Origin: Phytophthora colocasiae
Taxonomy: Eukaryota > Oomycota > Peronosporomycetes > Peronosporales > Peronosporaceae
Direction of reading: 5' to 3'
Length of the DNA: 64,000 nucleotides
Assembly (NCBI GenBank): GCA_018806915.1
Contig: JAGKQI010000104.1
Location: forward strand, 1,426,001-1,490,000
Shown: one piece after another, positions 19,917 to 30,801 of the stretch
Layout of the letters: each line of letters begins with the position of its first letter
Numbering within the stretch: the first letter of the stretch is position 1
Notes under the pieces: generated by a model
Databases searched by the model: none
Seen by the model: the letters and a program-made list of their open reading frames with translations, nothing else
Told to the model about the DNA's origin: nothing
Position numbers and translations under genes: made by a program

Positions 19917-21161
19917 GTGGTTAAGTGGGGGCACGACGAGGGTGACCCGCTTTTTAGGCTTTTAGTGCGTGTTGAAGTTGCCGTCGTAGTCGTCGTAGCG
20001 CAGCCGCAGAGACCGTGCTGCTTCGCGTGCGGATACGATGGTCTTAGACCGGTGGCTGAGGTTCGCTGTTTTTTGTGTCCGATGTTGCAGTTTGATGTCT
20101 CCATGCAAGATCGCAGATCGGAGACCTTCGCCTATGGTGACTGCAGCTTACGGCAACCAGGTCCAGCTGGGTTCGCGCTCGCGCTCATCGGACTCGGTCC
20201 ATTTGATTTATTTTCACATAGATCGGTCTGTGTGACAGGAAGGAGATCGCACGAGCTGGTCTGAAGCCCGACCGACCGTCAAGAGTGTACATGTAGCCTC
20301 GGCATTGACCCGTCAATACCCGCGGCATGCTGCTTTCAAGTCGAATTGGCAATCGTCCTGTTTGCGAGGGAGGAGGAATGCGCTTCAACATGCATGATCG
20401 TCATCCAGCTAACGAAATTACAGATTGTCTTGATTGTATTTACGTAAATGCTGCTTGGTGTGTCTAAAGTGTCGACTACCATTAGCGGTGCTATTTACCG
20501 CGTGCGGTCATTCTTCACGAACTCCAAGAGTCTTGGCAAGACCCCTTTTCGCGGCGACAATCAGGATCGAGTGTCAATTTGCTTGGAGTAAACATTGCCA
20601 AAGCCGGGACAGCATTAATCAGGAATGTATCGTTTCTGTCTGAAAATAATGTCCATCAGCGAAAAATATGTCCACATGAATCTTGAGTTAACAGAAATCA
20701 GTGCTGCGGGTCGCGATGCAGCAGCAGCGCCTTGAGCCTCGACCCGGGGCGGTCGAAGCGCGAGTACGATCTATGGCAAATAAATCAACTTGTCCACGTT
20801 GAAGTGGTTCGAGCATGGAGCTCGATCTCGGTTTGGCGTAATCGCATCCCTTTGATCTGCTACGTACGGTCGTTCAGCGCGCTTGCTAATGACCAAGAGA
20901 CTGCTTGCTTCTTTGTGCACGAACAAAAAGAAGCCTCTGCAAGAGCTTCTCGTTCTGCAGCCTGCAGGAGTTGCCTGCCTCAGGAGAGCCGGCAAAGAGG
21001 AGACAAGCAAAGCGGTCTCTTTCGAGATTGAAAACAACCCAATCAATCCAGAAAGAGACGCGCGAGATAGGAAACACAATGTGAGCCATCACGAGCAGAG
21101 TTAGCTGTGATGGCTCCCTCAACTATTTCATTCAGCGATCGCACAGCAACTACTTCAACTG
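19917..21161. promoter_or_regulatory. spacer between the head-to-head transporter genes
   Basis: 1,245 bases without a supportable gene. It must contain both promoters, since the two transporter genes diverge from it. The short open frames in it have no recognisable composition. No internal symmetry between the two halves was noticed, so the inverted similarity ends 63 bases before each start codon. Confidence 0.6.
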
Positions 21162-22700
21162 TCACTTTTCATTTGGACAAGCAACACTCAAGCAAACCAC
21201 CGTTGTCGCTTCACCAAGCCAGCAATGTCGCCACACCCCGACGACAACTACAACGAAGCCTCCACACCCGGAGCCGACGTCGCCTTCGACGACGCCGTCA
21301 AGAACGCCGCGCTCAAGATCAAACCCAACCGCATCCTCTACACCAGCGTCCTGCTGGCACTGCTGCAGCCCTTCCAGAGCGGTTGGTCCACCTCGCAGCT
21401 CAACCTCTCCGACTACAACAACACGGACGAGTGCAATGCGCGTCCCGTCGTCGAAGGCACCTGCACGCTCTTCAGCGGCCACTCCAAGCTCGAGTGGACC
21501 TTCGCCGTGAACGCCTGGATCTTCGGCGCCATGGTCGGCAGTCTGTTCTGCGGCTACTTCAGTGACCTGATGGGCCGTAAGAAGCTGCTCTTCTTCAACT
21601 GCTTCTTCATGATCGGTGGTGCTGCCATTCAGGCCGTCGTCTCCAACATCTGGCCGTTCGCAGTCGGCCGTGCGGTGGCTGGTATCGCCTCGGGTGCTGC
21701 TACCGGAACCATCGGCGCGTACGTGAACGAGCTGTCACCGCCGCACCTCCGCAGTCACCTCGGCCTCGGCCTGCAGATCTCCACCACCATCGGCATCCTC
21801 GTGCCGGCCATCTGCTTCTTCTTCGCCGACAGCGGCGATGGATGGCGTTACATGGCTGGTTTCCCCATCGTCCTGGCCGGCATCTACATGCTGCTGTCGC
21901 CCTCTATGTCTGTCGAGAGCCCCGCTTGGCTGCTCATGAAGAACCGCCGCGAGGAGGCCAAACAGGTCATCACTCGTCTCTACGGCGAGGAGCACGTGCA
22001 GACGGCGCTCGCGTGGCTCGAGCCCAAGAAGCAGCCCAGCGTGGCCGAGGCAGGATACTCCACCGAGCCGGTCGAGTCGATCTGGTCACCCAAGTACCGC
22101 ATGCAGTTCCTCGGCGCGCTCCTGCTGTCCTGCACGCAGCAGCTCTCCGGTATCAACGCTGTGTTCTACTACTCCGGTAACATCTTCTCAGACGCCGGTA
22201 TCTCGGACTCGCGCGTTGGCACGCTCATCATCGACTTCATCAACATCTGGCCGGCCTTCTTCACGGGTGTGCTGTCCTCGCGCTTCGGCAACCGCAACAT
22301 GATCCTGTGGGGCATTGCCGGCATGGTCGTCATGTCCATCGGCATGACCGTCGCCTTCCTCGTGGACGTGTCGGCGCTCTCCATCGTTTTCACGGCGCTC
22401 TACGTCATCGTCTTCGGTGTCACGCTCGGCCCGCTCGTGTGGGTCATGACGGCAGACATGTTCCCGGACTCGGTGCGTGCCAGTGCCTCGTCCATCTGCA
22501 TCGGCGCCAACTGGCTGTGCAACCTCATCGTCGGTGTCGGCTACCCGTACCTGGCCGACGAGTTCGACGACTGGAGTTACACGCCCTTCACGGTGCTGCT
22601 CGTCATTTTCTACGTGCTGTCGCTCAAGCTGGTACCTGAGACGGCTGGCAAGACGAACGAGGAGATTCAGGCAGAGTACGAAGAGCGTCGTCGCCGCTAG
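21162..22700. repeat. right arm of the 1,539-bp inverted duplication
   Basis: Reverse complement of 18378-19916 with few substitutions. It ends exactly at the stop codon, and the 3' flanks (ACAACCAATATCG here) are unrelated. Confidence 0.9.
21225..22700 (+). CDS. MFS sugar porter (hexose transporter), copy 2
   Basis: This is the second 491-residue copy, diverging from copy 1 across a 1.2-kb spacer. All signatures of copy 1 are present: DLMGRKK, VESPAWLLMKNRREEA, QQLSGINAVFYYSG and PETAGK, with no frame breaks. The near identity points to recent duplication or continuing gene conversion between the arms. The two genes have unrelated 3' flanks and different distal promoters, so they could be regulated differently while making the same protein. 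Confidence 0.9.
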   Translation: MSPHPDDNYNEASTPGADVAFDDAVKNAALKIKPNRILYTSVLLALLQPFQSGWSTSQLNLSDYNNTDECNARPVVEGTCTLFSGHSKLEWTFAVNAWIFGAMVGSLFCGYFSDLMGRKKLLFFNCFFMIGGAAIQAVVSNIWPFAVGRAVAGIASGAATGTIGAYVNELSPPHLRSHLGLGLQISTTIGILVPAICFFFADSGDGWRYMAGFPIVLAGIYMLLSPSMSVESPAWLLMKNRREEAKQVITRLYGEEHVQTALAWLEPKKQPSVAEAGYSTEPVESIWSPKYRMQFLGALLLSCTQQLSGINAVFYYSGNIFSDAGISDSRVGTLIIDFINIWPAFFTGVLSSRFGNRNMILWGIAGMVVMSIGMTVAFLVDVSALSIVFTALYVIVFGVTLGPLVWVMTADMFPDSVRASASSICIGANWLCNLIVGVGYPYLADEFDDWSYTPFTVLLVIFYVLSLKLVPETAGKTNEEIQAEYEERRRR

Positions 22701-22766
22701 ACAACCAATATCGTTAAGTGTAGCAGGACAGATTCATGTTTCTTAGGATCAATACCATGTAAATTT

Positions 22767-24944
22767 CTATTCGGCCGCGTTTTGAAGAAATGGCGTGAAC
22801 AGCGCCATCATTTGCTTGAGCTCACGTTCTTGACTGGGTTCGGATAGAATTTGCAGTAAATATGAGGAGCCCGAAAGCTGTCTCACGACCTGTGTAGCTG
22901 TGGCCGCTAACTGCGTCTTCTGAATCTCCTGGCAGTGTCGAACATACGCGAGAAGCTGGTGGAGAACTTGCAGCAAGCACCGGAAGCCTGCAGCAGCGGT
23001 GGCTCCTGCCGGAAGAGCCACGAAGAGAGTGAGAAGGTTGTCTTGCAGCGCGTTAAACCTTTCCAATAGATAACGAGCCAACACGGTCGTATCGCCGGCT
23101 GTATTCTTGCCGATCGCAACAAGCACTGTGCGTTTTGCTTCGTTTGAAAATGTTTCGAGTGCAGAATTCACCACCGCGTGTACTGCTTGTTCGACGTGGG
23201 TAGAATAGCCATGTCGATTAACTTCCTCCAACACTAGTGCCAAACTGCGCGCTTGGAGACTCGAGTACGGGTCAAAGTATCTTGATACAGCAACATGGAC
23301 CTTCTGAAGAACTACATCTCTCATTTGGTATAATATTGGTCCATCGATAGCGTTGCCATTAACAGGATGGTGCACATGCTGCTGAAGAACTTGAAACCAC
23401 ACAAAATCGCCCAATGACCAGGTTTTCCCTGGCTCCGTCTTCGCGTCTGCCACACCCAGCGGGTCCCAATAAAGCAATTCTGCCTGCACGTAGGGAGCGA
23501 ACAGCTTTTCTTGAGCTAATTCGCAGTACGCGTTATTGTATACTTCAGGGAACTTTGCATTCCACTCCTGGAAACGCCCGTACACGCGGTCGAGCGAGTT
23601 AATCTCGCCAATTACATCGGCAAACAAATCTTCGTCGTTATGGCATGGATCTGCAACGTACGACTCGATAAAATGCTGGCGGTATTTGAGTAGACGCGCA
23701 GTATGCTGAGCATCATTCATAGCCGGCGAGTCTTTAGTCAGGTCCAGCCCAACAACGTCTACTTGTTGGAGTATTCCTGAGCCAAGATAGTGCGATATCT
23801 CTTCTGCGATCCCATGCTGCTCTTCAAGTAAAGTGGTCTTCACACGCTGTGCGCGTTCGTCAATAATTCTCTTCTCCTTCTCTTCGATCACAGGTATTTT
23901 CTCGCGCAAACAAAAGCTCAAACCCTTCACAAAGTCTTCCACTTCCTGGAAATATTCAAATTCTTCACTACTCACCAGGAGTTCTTCTTGCTGCTGTTTC
24001 AGCGTTGTCTCGATCAAAGCTGTCTCAGCCTCTAGTCGCGCTAGCTCACGCGAGGCCCGCTGATCCTCAAAGGACGTCGACTCCAAACTCCTTTCCAGCT
24101 TCGCAAGCACAGTCCCCAGCGACACGCACGCCACTTGCCTCCTTGTTGGATAACTAGGCAGTCCGTCCCTCGACCGACTACTTTCTTCAGAATGCGGCAC
24201 GCGATGTCCACCACGACGCATGAGTTCCTCCTCCCATCTCCTGTTCTGCTCGTCCTCCTCATCCTCCTCTGGTGATATTTCTTCCACAACCCCTGTCGTT
24301 TTGGAGATCTCTGGGCCGACAGAGTACGTTCCAAAAGTGACGCGATTCTTCCCACGTCTGGGCTTGCTACCTCCTTCAAGAGAAATAAACTCTTCTTCTT
24401 CTTCAGTAACTAGTTTTTCCACACCTTCGTCATTTCCTGCATCCACTTCAATCTCCACCTCTTCCAGTATCTCCTCCTTTTTACTAGACAGCAGCACGCT
24501 CTGTTCACTCCTTAACGACGCCAACATCTCTGCCGAGTATTGGTTCACTGTATCCTGCTCCATTTCCACGCCCACTGAGCTGGAGGCCACAAAATTAGGC
24601 CGCATCTTTCTCCTCTTCTGCTTCGTCTTGTTCTCTCCGTCATCAAAGCTCAATAGTCCATTAACTGAAGCAGTAGCAACATGACTGTCATCTACACTCA
24701 TTCTAGAGCTTGAACTCTTAGAACTGAAGCTCATGGAGGTCTTAAGAGAGCGAGAGCGGTTGCGCCGCAACTTCTCCAGCACTTGAAGGTCGTTCTCCGC
24801 TTCTACAGCGCCGTCGGCCGTCGGAATTTCGCCAGTCGGCGTAGAACGCACATCTGCAAGTCCATTACCAGCTTCACTTTCACTCTCAACCTCCACCTCG
24901 CGACGCTTACGAGCACCAACTTTCTTCTTCTTGGTGCGGAACAT
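22767..24944 (-). CDS. PAXBP1/GCFC-domain protein (GC-rich sequence factor type)
   Basis: A 725-residue intronless protein of the GCFC family (human PAXBP1, plant ILP1/NTR2-like), nuclear factors linked to spliceosome disassembly. The N-terminus is basic (MFRTKKKKVGARKRREVEV), followed by Ser-rich and acidic low-complexity sequence to about residue 230. A coiled coil follows (LAKLERSLESTSFEDQRASR). The GCFC core starts near residue 400 and holds the diagnostic block VYGRFQEWNAKFPEVYNNAY and CELAQEKLFAPYVQAELLYW. Its stop is 66 bases from that of the transporter gene, so the two converge closely. Family assignment is firm, the exact orthologue less so. Confidence 0.85.
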   Translation of the reverse strand: MFRTKKKKVGARKRREVEVESESEAGNGLADVRSTPTGEIPTADGAVEAENDLQVLEKLRRNRSRSLKTSMSFSSKSSSSRMSVDDSHVATASVNGLLSFDDGENKTKQKRRKMRPNFVASSSVGVEMEQDTVNQYSAEMLASLRSEQSVLLSSKKEEILEEVEIEVDAGNDEGVEKLVTEEEEEFISLEGGSKPRRGKNRVTFGTYSVGPEISKTTGVVEEISPEEDEEDEQNRRWEEELMRRGGHRVPHSEESSRSRDGLPSYPTRRQVACVSLGTVLAKLERSLESTSFEDQRASRELARLEAETALIETTLKQQQEELLVSSEEFEYFQEVEDFVKGLSFCLREKIPVIEEKEKRIIDERAQRVKTTLLEEQHGIAEEISHYLGSGILQQVDVVGLDLTKDSPAMNDAQHTARLLKYRQHFIESYVADPCHNDEDLFADVIGEINSLDRVYGRFQEWNAKFPEVYNNAYCELAQEKLFAPYVQAELLYWDPLGVADAKTEPGKTWSLGDFVWFQVLQQHVHHPVNGNAIDGPILYQMRDVVLQKVHVAVSRYFDPYSSLQARSLALVLEEVNRHGYSTHVEQAVHAVVNSALETFSNEAKRTVLVAIGKNTAGDTTVLARYLLERFNALQDNLLTLFVALPAGATAAAGFRCLLQVLHQLLAYVRHCQEIQKTQLAATATQVVRQLSGSSYLLQILSEPSQERELKQMMALFTPFLQNAAE

Positions 24945-25092
24945 AGTGCGTCACTTCTTTTATGTTAATGCTCGATATTCCGACTTTACATTTTAAGAGC
25001 AGCTACATCTAACCAATAATCTGCTCTTAAAACGTTACCCGCATTCTTCCCGATCTAAAACTGAGTTTGTATCAAGACGCCAACGGACGCCA

Positions 25093-28000
25093 ATGGACTC
25101 GCTCAAGAGCATGTTCTTTAGCAGCGATGGCGCTCGCCCTAAGGTAATTTATACCGTATTTAGCTCCTATTGACCTCTCTCTAACTGTATGCATCCTCTC
25201 AGGCCGTTAAATGGCTGGGTATGGGCGCACACGCCGCTGGCAAGAGCGATCAGATGTTCATCGGCTCGGAGGCCTCCACTCACGTGCTGCAACCGCTTGG
25301 GGACACGCCCATTAACCTTATTAGTATATTTGGAGCTGCTCGACAGGGCAAGAGCTTCCTGATGAACCTACTGGCCGACCAACAGGATTTATTCAAGATC
25401 TCCAACCTACGTGAGCCTTGCACACAAGGTGTGGACTTGTCTGGCCATTTTGTGCCCCTCCGCTCGTTCAGTAGCTTCAATGGGTGCCCTCCAGTCACCT
25501 CCAAGGCTGGAAAGGATGTCCATGTTGGCTTTGTAGATGCTGAGGGACAGGGAGACAGAGACATCACGTACGACTCGAGACTCGTGTCGCCTGTGCTGCT
25601 GGCCTCGAAAGTTGTGATCTTCAACTGGAAGGACAGTCTGCAGGCTGACAGAATGCTCAATTTGTTGGCGGTGCTGGCACGGGCAGCACAGGGGATTGAA
25701 CTGGCGGACGGAGCGAACACGAAAGTGTTCGGACACTTGCATCTGTAAGTGGTTTTTGAACTGTGGATAACGGATAGAGTTCTCATTGTGGTTCCTTTAT
25801 TGATAGGGTGTTTCGAGACTGGAGCTTTGTGGACTCGACACCAGAGGAAGTGTACAGGGATCTGTTCCAGAAGGAAAAAGGGAGGAGTGAAGAAGTAAAC
25901 GTGCGCAATTTGGCCAGAGTGAATCTGATTGAAGCATTTGAGTCCATCAATATTTGGCTGTTCCCGGCGCCAGTGGCCAATACGGCGAATCTACGAGACA
26001 AGATCCGCTTTGACCAATTGCAAAAGCCTTTTCAGGAAAAACTGCGCGAGCTGCGCAAGTGTTTGTCGAGTCAGCTGCAACAGCCCATGAAGTTCTACCA
26101 ACGTCCTTTGACAGCGAAATATCTCTCACAGATTATGCCGGCGCTAGTGGATACATTGAACAGCGACCAAGTGATCATGCCGGAGTCAATTTACTCGTCG
26201 ATGGTGCGTGCCGAGGCACAAGCAGCCAAGGAAAACTGTGAGAAGGAGATTTCAGCATATTGCGAAGCTGCTGGACTAGAGGAGATGATCTCGAGCGACA
26301 AATTTGACCAGATGCTGCACAAAGATGTGGAGCTTATTATTGCTGAGGCATACGAGAAGATGACTAGCTTCCCGCCCACCGTGCGCAAGGAGATCCAGAC
26401 TTCTCTTCGAACCTTTGCTGAGAAGGAAATTACGCTTGCACTTCACGCTAACAGTGAAAAGATCGCGGCACATCTTTCCAAGCAAGTCGATGTTGCTTTT
26501 CAGACGCTGAAGAAGGAGTGTCAAGTTATTGAAAAGACGAAGCTCCCCATAAAGAGTGCACTACTTCGCCAGGAGTGTTCGGACCTGCTCGAACGCGAGT
26601 TAAAACGACTTGAGAAACTTCCTGTTGGGTTACAAGGGTCGCGTGGAGTCAAGATTGAGTGCGACCGCATCCGACAAAATGCTACCCTACTATTTGACAA
26701 GCTGGAGGTGGCGAATGACAAGGCTATCCAGCAGTCAACTACTGCGTTGAACGATGTGGTACGCGCAGCAAAGGCTCGAATGAGCTCGGAAATGCACGAT
26801 AGTCTGGATAAACTATTCGCCGAGAAGGTTCCTGTGACGGTAACAAAGCTTCAAAGTGAGGTGGAGATGCTGTTCACCAGGGTAATTGCAGAAGTCACTC
26901 AGAAAGCAGGACACGTGAACGAATTCGGGGTTTCTGACTTCCGTGCCGATCTCGAGCATCATAAAGGTCAGCTTACGGACGAAATGAGGCGACGCTACAT
27001 GATTGAAATGCGACAAATTTTGAACGAGGTCAGCTATGAAGCTCGCGAAGACTTAGGCAAGCAGGTTGCATACCATTTGGAGGGGAAGCTCCCTATGCTG
27101 GAGGAGGACATTAAAGCTGCTGTTGACAGTGCATCGGCTCACGTTATGAAGGTGATGTCTGACAAACTTCGAGGGTGGACAATTCTCTCAGGTGACCTCA
27201 CGGTGAAGAGCAAAGAGTTAGGGAAGCTTGGTGACGATGTAAGTGGTGATGTAGTGTGTTTTTGCGCGTGTACTTACTGTGTTCATGTTAACCTCGCGTA
27301 GCTTGCGGATAGATACCTGCATCGCAACCAGCAAATGGAGAAAGATGCAGGAGTGCGTAAGGAAACCGAGCAGTATGAAAAGCTGCGGGTTGAGGTGACG
27401 GTGGCGTTTGAGCAGAAGATCAAGCTGGTGAGCTCTCCTACCACCGACGACGAAATTGACTCAGTCTTTCGCCACGTGCTGCAAGAGCATGCTGCCATCT
27501 TTTTGTCGAGCATTGCGAATGGTGAGAGTACCAAGTTCACGGCCAAGGGCTTGCGCGAGATTCTTACAAGCGATTGCAAACCAGCCGTGGACAACCAAAA
27601 AATGCTGAATCGGTTCGTTAATTGGATTGTAGCTTCAGATATGACTTGCTTTTAGGGTTTTCTAATGTTTTCTGTGTGCCTGCAGGCTTGCAATTGAAAA
27701 GAAAGAAGCACTGAGTATGGCCGAAAAGGAGAGGCGCGCACGCGAGCGTGAACGTATTGCTGCGGAGCAGAAAGAGGCCGAAATTAATCGCCTCAAGAGT
27801 GATCACTCAAAATGGCTTGGTGAGAGAGACAACGAGTCGAAACTTCTTCGCGATAAGCTGCAGGAAGAAGAACGAAAAGCTCGTGAACTGCAGCAGCGTG
27901 TGGAGGAGATGAAATTACAGTCAGCTCAGATGGAGCGACAAAAACAAGAGGATCAACTGAAGTCGATGGAGAAGTCTCGTCGCGAGGCAATGCTGAAGGA

Positions 28001-28685
28001 GGAGGAGTCAGCGCGTCTAAAGCACGAATTAGAGGAGATGAAGCGAAAGGCTGAGGAGATGGAGGCTCAGAAGCATCAACTCGAAGTGAAGTTTACTTCC
28101 GAGGCAAGGAAGAGGGATGAGGCCGAGGACCTGAAGCGGCAGCTGGAGAATATGAAGCACACGATCGCACGAAAGGAGCAGGAGCGTGTAAGCATGGAGC
28201 TACAAGTTCAGCAGGAGCAGGCATCTCGTGAACAAGCGGAGCTCGCTGCGCAACAAGCAGCGAACGCCGCTGAAGTAGCGGCCCGAGCAGCCATTGAAGC
28301 TAGTCGCCATCAGCCACCACCACCAGCAGCGGAAGAAATTGGACGTAAGAGACCTCTAGAACGAAGTGGGTCAGAAGACATCGAGATGGAAGACGTATCT
28401 CACCCACGTTCGCGGGCGGCTAGCCGTACCGCTGGTGAGTGTCTTGCGTCTTGAGTATCCAGAGCTCTAATATCTGTTTGCTGAATGTATTGTGTGTGTT
28501 TGTGTGCAGCAGCGAAGCCCTCTCCGGCAAAGAAACCTCGTGTCCCCACCAAGAAGAGAGCAAGTACCTCCAGGGGTGGCAAGCCGAAGATGTCGTTGGC
28601 TGAGGCACGCAAGGCTGCTCAAGAAGAGGTCGAGAAGCGAATTCAAGAACGTGCGAAGATGCTTTCGTCGTCGAAGAAGAAATGA
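25093..28685 (+). CDS. guanylate-binding-protein-like large GTPase
   Basis: Six exons (25093-25143, 25203-25744, 25807-27238, 27302-27612, 27686-28434, 28510-28685) join in frame to 1,086 residues. The GTPase domain shows the P-loop GAARQGKS (61-68), switch I CTQGVDLSG, DAEGQG (129-134) in place of the usual DTEGxG, and the RD guanine-specificity motif in HLHLVFRDW near 195. A helical middle domain of about 500 residues follows, then a long charged coiled coil (KERRARERERIAAEQKEAEI) and a basic Ser-Lys tail ending SSSKKK. GBP and atlastin relatives are dynamin-like membrane GTPases. No C-terminal CaaX box or transmembrane hairpin is visible, so the membrane role is unproven. The fourth intron uses GTTCGT as donor. 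Confidence 0.85.
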
Positions 28686-28870
28686 AAGTTGTCAGACCAG
28701 CTTTGAACGCTCAAATCTAGCTCAATACGATCAACGTTTTGCAGATAGATCCCCAGCATGTGCTGCCACAGAAGATTATCACGGTTTGTTGCCATGTCAA
28801 AGATACTCACACTACATTTGTACCATATGCAGACCCAATGCAGCGAAATGAAGCCAACGAGAGCTAGGGG

Positions 28871-29410
28871 ATGTGAAGCTCATGATCGCACAGCTGACGC
28901 AACAACTTAATACCACGAAGTATTTGCTACAGCAAGAGCGCGATGCTCGTTTAAGCGCTGAATTTGCAACTCAACAAGCAGCAAGTGCAGCCGAGGTTGC
29001 GGCTCGAGCTGCGCTCAAAGCCAGCGAGCATCAGTCAGCATCAGAACTTAGCAGCTTGGAACAACTTCAACTCGTGAGCAGGCCAAACTCACAGCTCAAC
29101 AAGCAGCAAAAGCTGCAGAACAAGCCGCTCGTGCTGCCATTGCAGCTAGTCGTCATAACGAATCTAGGAACTCGTTTGTTAAGGGCATATCGGAAGACAG
29201 TGAGATGGAGGACGTGTCCAATTTGGCCGATACTGTGCAGTCAGTCAACTTACAGATGTAGCAGCTCCACCACGTACACAGTCACCCACTGCGCCAAAGG
29301 TTTGTAGACCCCCCCCCCCACTGATGGCGTTAGCAGAAGCCCGAAAGGCTGCTAAGGATGAGATGGAGAGGCGCATCCAAGAGCTAATGCCATCTTGTCG
29401 AAGAAGTAGA
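28871..29410 (+). pseudogene. decayed second copy of the GTPase 3' end
   Basis: Directly after the GTPase gene, the frame at 28873 reads QQERDARLSAEFATQQAASA and AEVAARAALKASEHQ, which resembles the coiled coil AAQQAANAAEVAARAAIEAS of the gene. Around 29325-29400 another frame reads ALAEARKAAKDEMERRIQEL, matching SLAEARKAAQEEVEKRIQER of the last exon. The pieces are in different frames with stops between and a run of ten C residues at 29310-29320. It is a tandem partial duplication that has lost coding capacity. Confidence 0.75.
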
Positions 29411-29430
29411 GAGATCAAAGTAGGCAATGA

Positions 29431-30023
29431 ATGTTGCTTGGGTATCTTTTACTCAGGACAGCAGACTGGTAGATACTTTAGCAGGAAGCTTTAGTTTTGA
29501 ATTCATATTGCCGAAGTGCTTTAAAACTCTACACGTACGTGTGAATCATATCCCATCGATTAAGTTACATCTTCTTTAGATCGGTGAATTCTTGCACGAC
29601 ATCACCGAACAAAATCCGCGATCATCTTCTCCGGCAGCATAAGGCTCAGACCAACAATGGTCAGGGTTCTCTTGTAACTTATCGTACATGTAAATGCTCC
29701 TGGAATGAGGCGGGCACACAAACTCAGTACTGCCACATGTAAGTACCGAACGTCGTCCTTCGCCCAGAACATAAGTACTTGTACTGTATTTTCCGAGCAC
29801 AGCCTTCACCACAACACAGATCTCCAGTATCTTCTTTAGATCGGTGAATTCTAGCACGGCATCACCGTCGGTAGCACTCACCGTCGGTAATGTCGTGCTG
29901 GGATGGAATGGTTGCCAGGTACTCTGTGTGGAGCCTAGCAAGTGATTACAATTTTGCTTTCTACCACAGTCATCTTGCTACAGGAACCGAGGCAGGAGTT
30001 TTAACAAAAGTATACTTTCCAGC
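29431..30023. other. intergenic region with a 39-bp direct repeat
   Basis: A 39-base sequence (core TTCTTTAGATCGGTGAATTC) occurs at 29569-29607 and 29829-29867 with two mismatches. A minus-strand open frame of 121 codons lies across it and encodes EFTDLKK twice. I do not recognise it, and it may be a decayed gene. The right end is the effector promoter. Confidence 0.5.
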
Positions 30024-30040
30024 TCATTCCGCATTTTTCT
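30024..30040 (+). promoter_or_regulatory. oomycete core promoter (initiator plus flanking region)
   Basis: GCTCATTCCGCATTTTT is a full match to the oomycete core promoter consensus GCTCATTYYNCAWTTT. It lies 58 bases before the effector ATG, the usual distance for the transcription start in these organisms. Confidence 0.85.
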
Positions 30041-30081
30041 TCGTAGCACTCAGTTCGCAATATCTAAACAACACTGCAAGC

Positions 30082-30483
30082 ATGCGAATTTCCCTCTTCG
30101 TCGCTTCAGCTATTCTTCTCTCTAGTTGCAACAACGCTATCGCAGCTACATCGGATAAAGGACAGGCTAGAGTGGCGATGGTGGCTTCGACTGACGTTCA
30201 AGTTCCAGCCCGCGCAGTCGATACAAGCAACGGTAAGAGATTCCTGCGATCGTACTACAAGGAAGACGAGAACGAAGATGAAGAAGAAAGAACAGTCATG
30301 AACGCGGATCAAGTCACGAAGTGGACAAAAAGAGCGAATCAGTGGGTCCAAGACAAACACACTCCAGCTTCGTTGAAGGAAAAACTGACTGGCCTGAGTA
30401 GTGTCTTGACACCCAAGAACAAGGAGAAGTACGAGCTGTTCTTGAAGGCCTGGAACAGGGCGAACCCTCGTGGCCTCGACTAG
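30082..30483 (+). CDS. RXLR-dEER secreted effector candidate
   Basis: A 133-residue intronless gene. The N-terminus is a signal peptide (MRISLFVASAILLSS, cleavage likely after Ala21 or Ala22). RFLR is at residues 53-56, an RXLR motif, followed by an acidic stretch ending in EER at 68-70. This is the layout of oomycete effectors delivered into host plant cells. The remaining 60 residues, with KWTKRANQWVQDKHTPASLK and YELFLKAWNRANP, resemble one short WY-type helical unit. The start was chosen at 30082 because it opens the signal peptide and lies just after the core promoter. Host target unknown. Confidence 0.9.
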   Translation: MRISLFVASAILLSSCNNAIAATSDKGQARVAMVASTDVQVPARAVDTSNGKRFLRSYYKEDENEDEEERTVMNADQVTKWTKRANQWVQDKHTPASLKEKLTGLSSVLTPKNKEKYELFLKAWNRANPRGLD

Positions 30484-30801
30484 TTTTTCGAGGTCCAGTG
30501 GTGACTGAAAAGCTTCATTTGTATATCATTCAAAAATCTCTCACACTCATTCTTCTGTTCACAACTTTTAATTATTCAATTAGCATACTACCTACTCGTA
30601 CTGGTAATTTGCTTCGAATCCTCTCATAAAAACTTATAGTTTGTCATTGAGCAAATACCAAGGTGTTACAACATTCACTCGCTGTTCATTAGACTATTTA
30701 CTGGTAACTTGTGATATCAACGACTTCTTCACCCCATCAAACACTGCAAAGAGAGTCTCTAGCGGAGAAGAAAGGTAGCAAGCAAATCCAGATGCAGACA
30801 A
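30484..30801. other. intergenic, 3' flanks of convergent genes
   Basis: 318 AT-rich bases between the effector stop and the stop of the minus-strand transporter. No gene or structured feature seen. Confidence 0.6.

Noticed and set aside
24220..24684. 154-codon Ser-rich plus-strand frame
   Set aside because: Antisense of the acidic low-complexity part of the PAXBP1-like gene.
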